From positions 1 to 5,460 of the forward strand of contig WGAP01000144.1 of NCBI GenBank assembly GCA_015494775.1: DNA of 5,460 bases. Direction: 5' to 3'. The notes beneath the pieces were generated by a model. That model ran no database searches, was not told the DNA's origin, and worked only from the letters and a program-made list of their open reading frames with translations. Made by a program: the position numbers and the translations under genes. Numbering within the stretch: position 1 is the first letter of the stretch; each line of letters starts with the position of its first letter. The DNA is from Flavobacteriales bacterium (GTDB lineage Bacteria; Bacteroidota; Bacteroidia; Flavobacteriales; Flavobacteriaceae). Shown here piece after piece: positions 5,182 to 5,460 of the stretch.

Positions 5182-5226
5182 GGCGGGCAAAATTTGGAAA
5201 TCCAGGGCGCAGCCCGCCAAATTTTG
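5182..5226. other. Pseudoknot-like interleaved inverted repeats
   Basis: Two inverted repeats are interlaced. GGCGGGC (5182-5188) pairs with GCCCGCC (5212-5218), while AAAATTT (5189-5195) in the loop of that stem pairs with AAATTTT (5219-5225) just beyond it. This order, X-Y-loop-X'-Y', is that of an H-type pseudoknot with two 7-bp stems. A small hairpin GGGC-GCA-GCCC (5205-5215) competes for the 3' arm. No ORF overlaps it convincingly. Whether it is transcribed is unknown. Confidence 0.45.
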
Positions 5227-5233
5227 ACCGCGG

Positions 5234-5274
5234 TTTTCGGGGCGTCATAAATTTAACCCGAGACGCCCCGAAAA
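5234..5274. repeat. Perfect 13-bp inverted repeat
   Basis: TTTTCGGGGCGTC (5234-5246) and GACGCCCCGAAAA (5262-5274) pair perfectly around a 15-nt A/T-rich loop. A GC core flanked by A's on one side and T's on the other is the form of a bidirectional intrinsic terminator, so it may stop transcription from either side. No gene ends close to it in the window. Confidence 0.65.
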
Positions 5275-5302
5275 ATTTATTGAAAAAGCGTCATTTTCTT
5301 TG

Positions 5303-5334
5303 GTTCTTTCTTTTGGACGAGCAAAAGAAAGAAC
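5303..5334. repeat. Perfect 13-bp T/C-rich hairpin, Bacteroidota-type intergenic repeat
   Basis: GTTCTTTCTTTTG (5303-5315) and CAAAAGAAAGAAC (5322-5334) pair perfectly around GACGAG. One arm is nearly all pyrimidine. From memory, hairpins of this wording (TTTCTTTTG-loop-CAAAAGAAA) are scattered through intergenic DNA of many Bacteroidota. A terminator or REP-like role is possible. Confidence 0.6.
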
Positions 5335-5352
5335 AAGGAAAATTTTAAAACA

Positions 5353-5372
5353 ACCGCTCCCATCCCTGGCGC
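5353..5372 (-). repeat. Fragment of repeat B (20-nt core)
   Basis: These 20 bases are the exact reverse complement of 1243-1262, the 5' end of the left copy of B. The rest of the element is not present on either side. It lies about 50 nt upstream of the gene at the right edge, in inverted orientation. Confidence 0.6.
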
Positions 5373-5408
5373 ATTTTATTCCTTTCACCATCCCTGCACC
5401 AAAATCCA

Positions 5409-5416
5409 TATCTTTG
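5409..5416 (+). promoter_or_regulatory. Consensus Bacteroidota -7 element of the right-edge gene
   Basis: TATCTTTG is an exact match to TAnnTTTG. No clear TTTG lies about 19 nt upstream; the nearest is TTTC at 5383-5386. Only five bases separate the element from the ATG, so transcription would begin at or next to the start codon, suggesting a leaderless or nearly leaderless mRNA. Confidence 0.5.
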
Positions 5417-5421
5417 TGCAA

Positions 5422-5460
5422 ATGGCTTTCAGGCATCCGCACATATTATACGCCCTCGGA
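5422..5460 (+). CDS. Start of a BatA-type / double-transmembrane N-terminal domain protein (partial)
   Basis: Only 13 codons are in the window: MAFRHPHILYALG. This fits the start of the Bacteroidota N-terminal double-transmembrane family (the BatA N-terminal domain of aerotolerance-type and related proteins), which typically opens with M-x-F-x-H-P-x-x-L-Y/W-A-L followed by a hydrophobic helix and HLF. The frame is open to the edge and is preceded immediately by a consensus promoter. The fragment is short, so the family call rests on one motif. Which member it is cannot be told. Confidence 0.5.
   Translation, partial: MAFRHPHILYALG

Noticed and set aside
4741..5421. CRISPR array or tRNA gene in the repeat-rich gene-free stretch
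   Set aside because: The repeats are few, inverted and unevenly spaced, without uniform spacers; no cloverleaf or TTCRA-type T-arm pattern was seen.

Overview
The window looks like chromosomal DNA of a member of the Bacteroidota. The evidence is Bacteroidota-type promoter elements (TTTG-N19-TAATATTG at 1007-1037; an exact TAnnTTTG at 5409-5416), no Shine-Dalgarno sequence before any gene, a sigma/anti-sigma/surface-protein gene order familiar from this phylum, and intergenic repeats of the kind common there. No genus can be named from the sequence alone.

Layout. (1) 1-986, minus strand: the N-terminal two thirds of a POT/PTR-type major-facilitator transporter that runs off the left edge. (2) 987-1529: a gene-free divergent region with the transporter promoter, a hairpin remnant, one copy of a structured repeat ('A', 1130-1181), a decayed 7-bp microsatellite, a longer structured repeat ('B', 1243-1415) that ends like an intrinsic terminator, and a possible ECF-type promoter. 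(3) 1530-4675, plus strand: a compact four-gene operon made of an ECF sigma factor, a single-pass membrane protein that is probably its anti-sigma factor, a secreted beta-solenoid-like protein with a strict 17-residue repeat, and a signal-peptide protein with a helical N-terminal part and a predicted outer-membrane beta-barrel. The first three genes overlap; the fourth follows after 27 nt. A good intrinsic terminator lies at 4707-4740. (4) 4741-5421: about 680 gene-free bases packed with structured repeats, including inverted copies of B and A, a short variant of A, a pseudoknot-like arrangement, two perfect 13-bp hairpins and a 20-nt fragment of B. (5) 5422-5460: the first 13 codons of a gene whose protein resembles the BatA-type double-membrane-segment N-terminus, right behind a consensus promoter.

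How it may work. The sigma factor is probably held at the inner membrane by the second gene product. That protein's periplasmic part is a long helix, and the last two proteins would sit in the periplasm and outer membrane. The operon therefore reads as an envelope-sensing regulatory unit; the stimulus and regulon cannot be seen. The most unusual material is intergenic. Three copies of the A-type element keep the same fold while the outer stem changes on both sides. The operon is also flanked by A and B in mirror order, both pointing inward.
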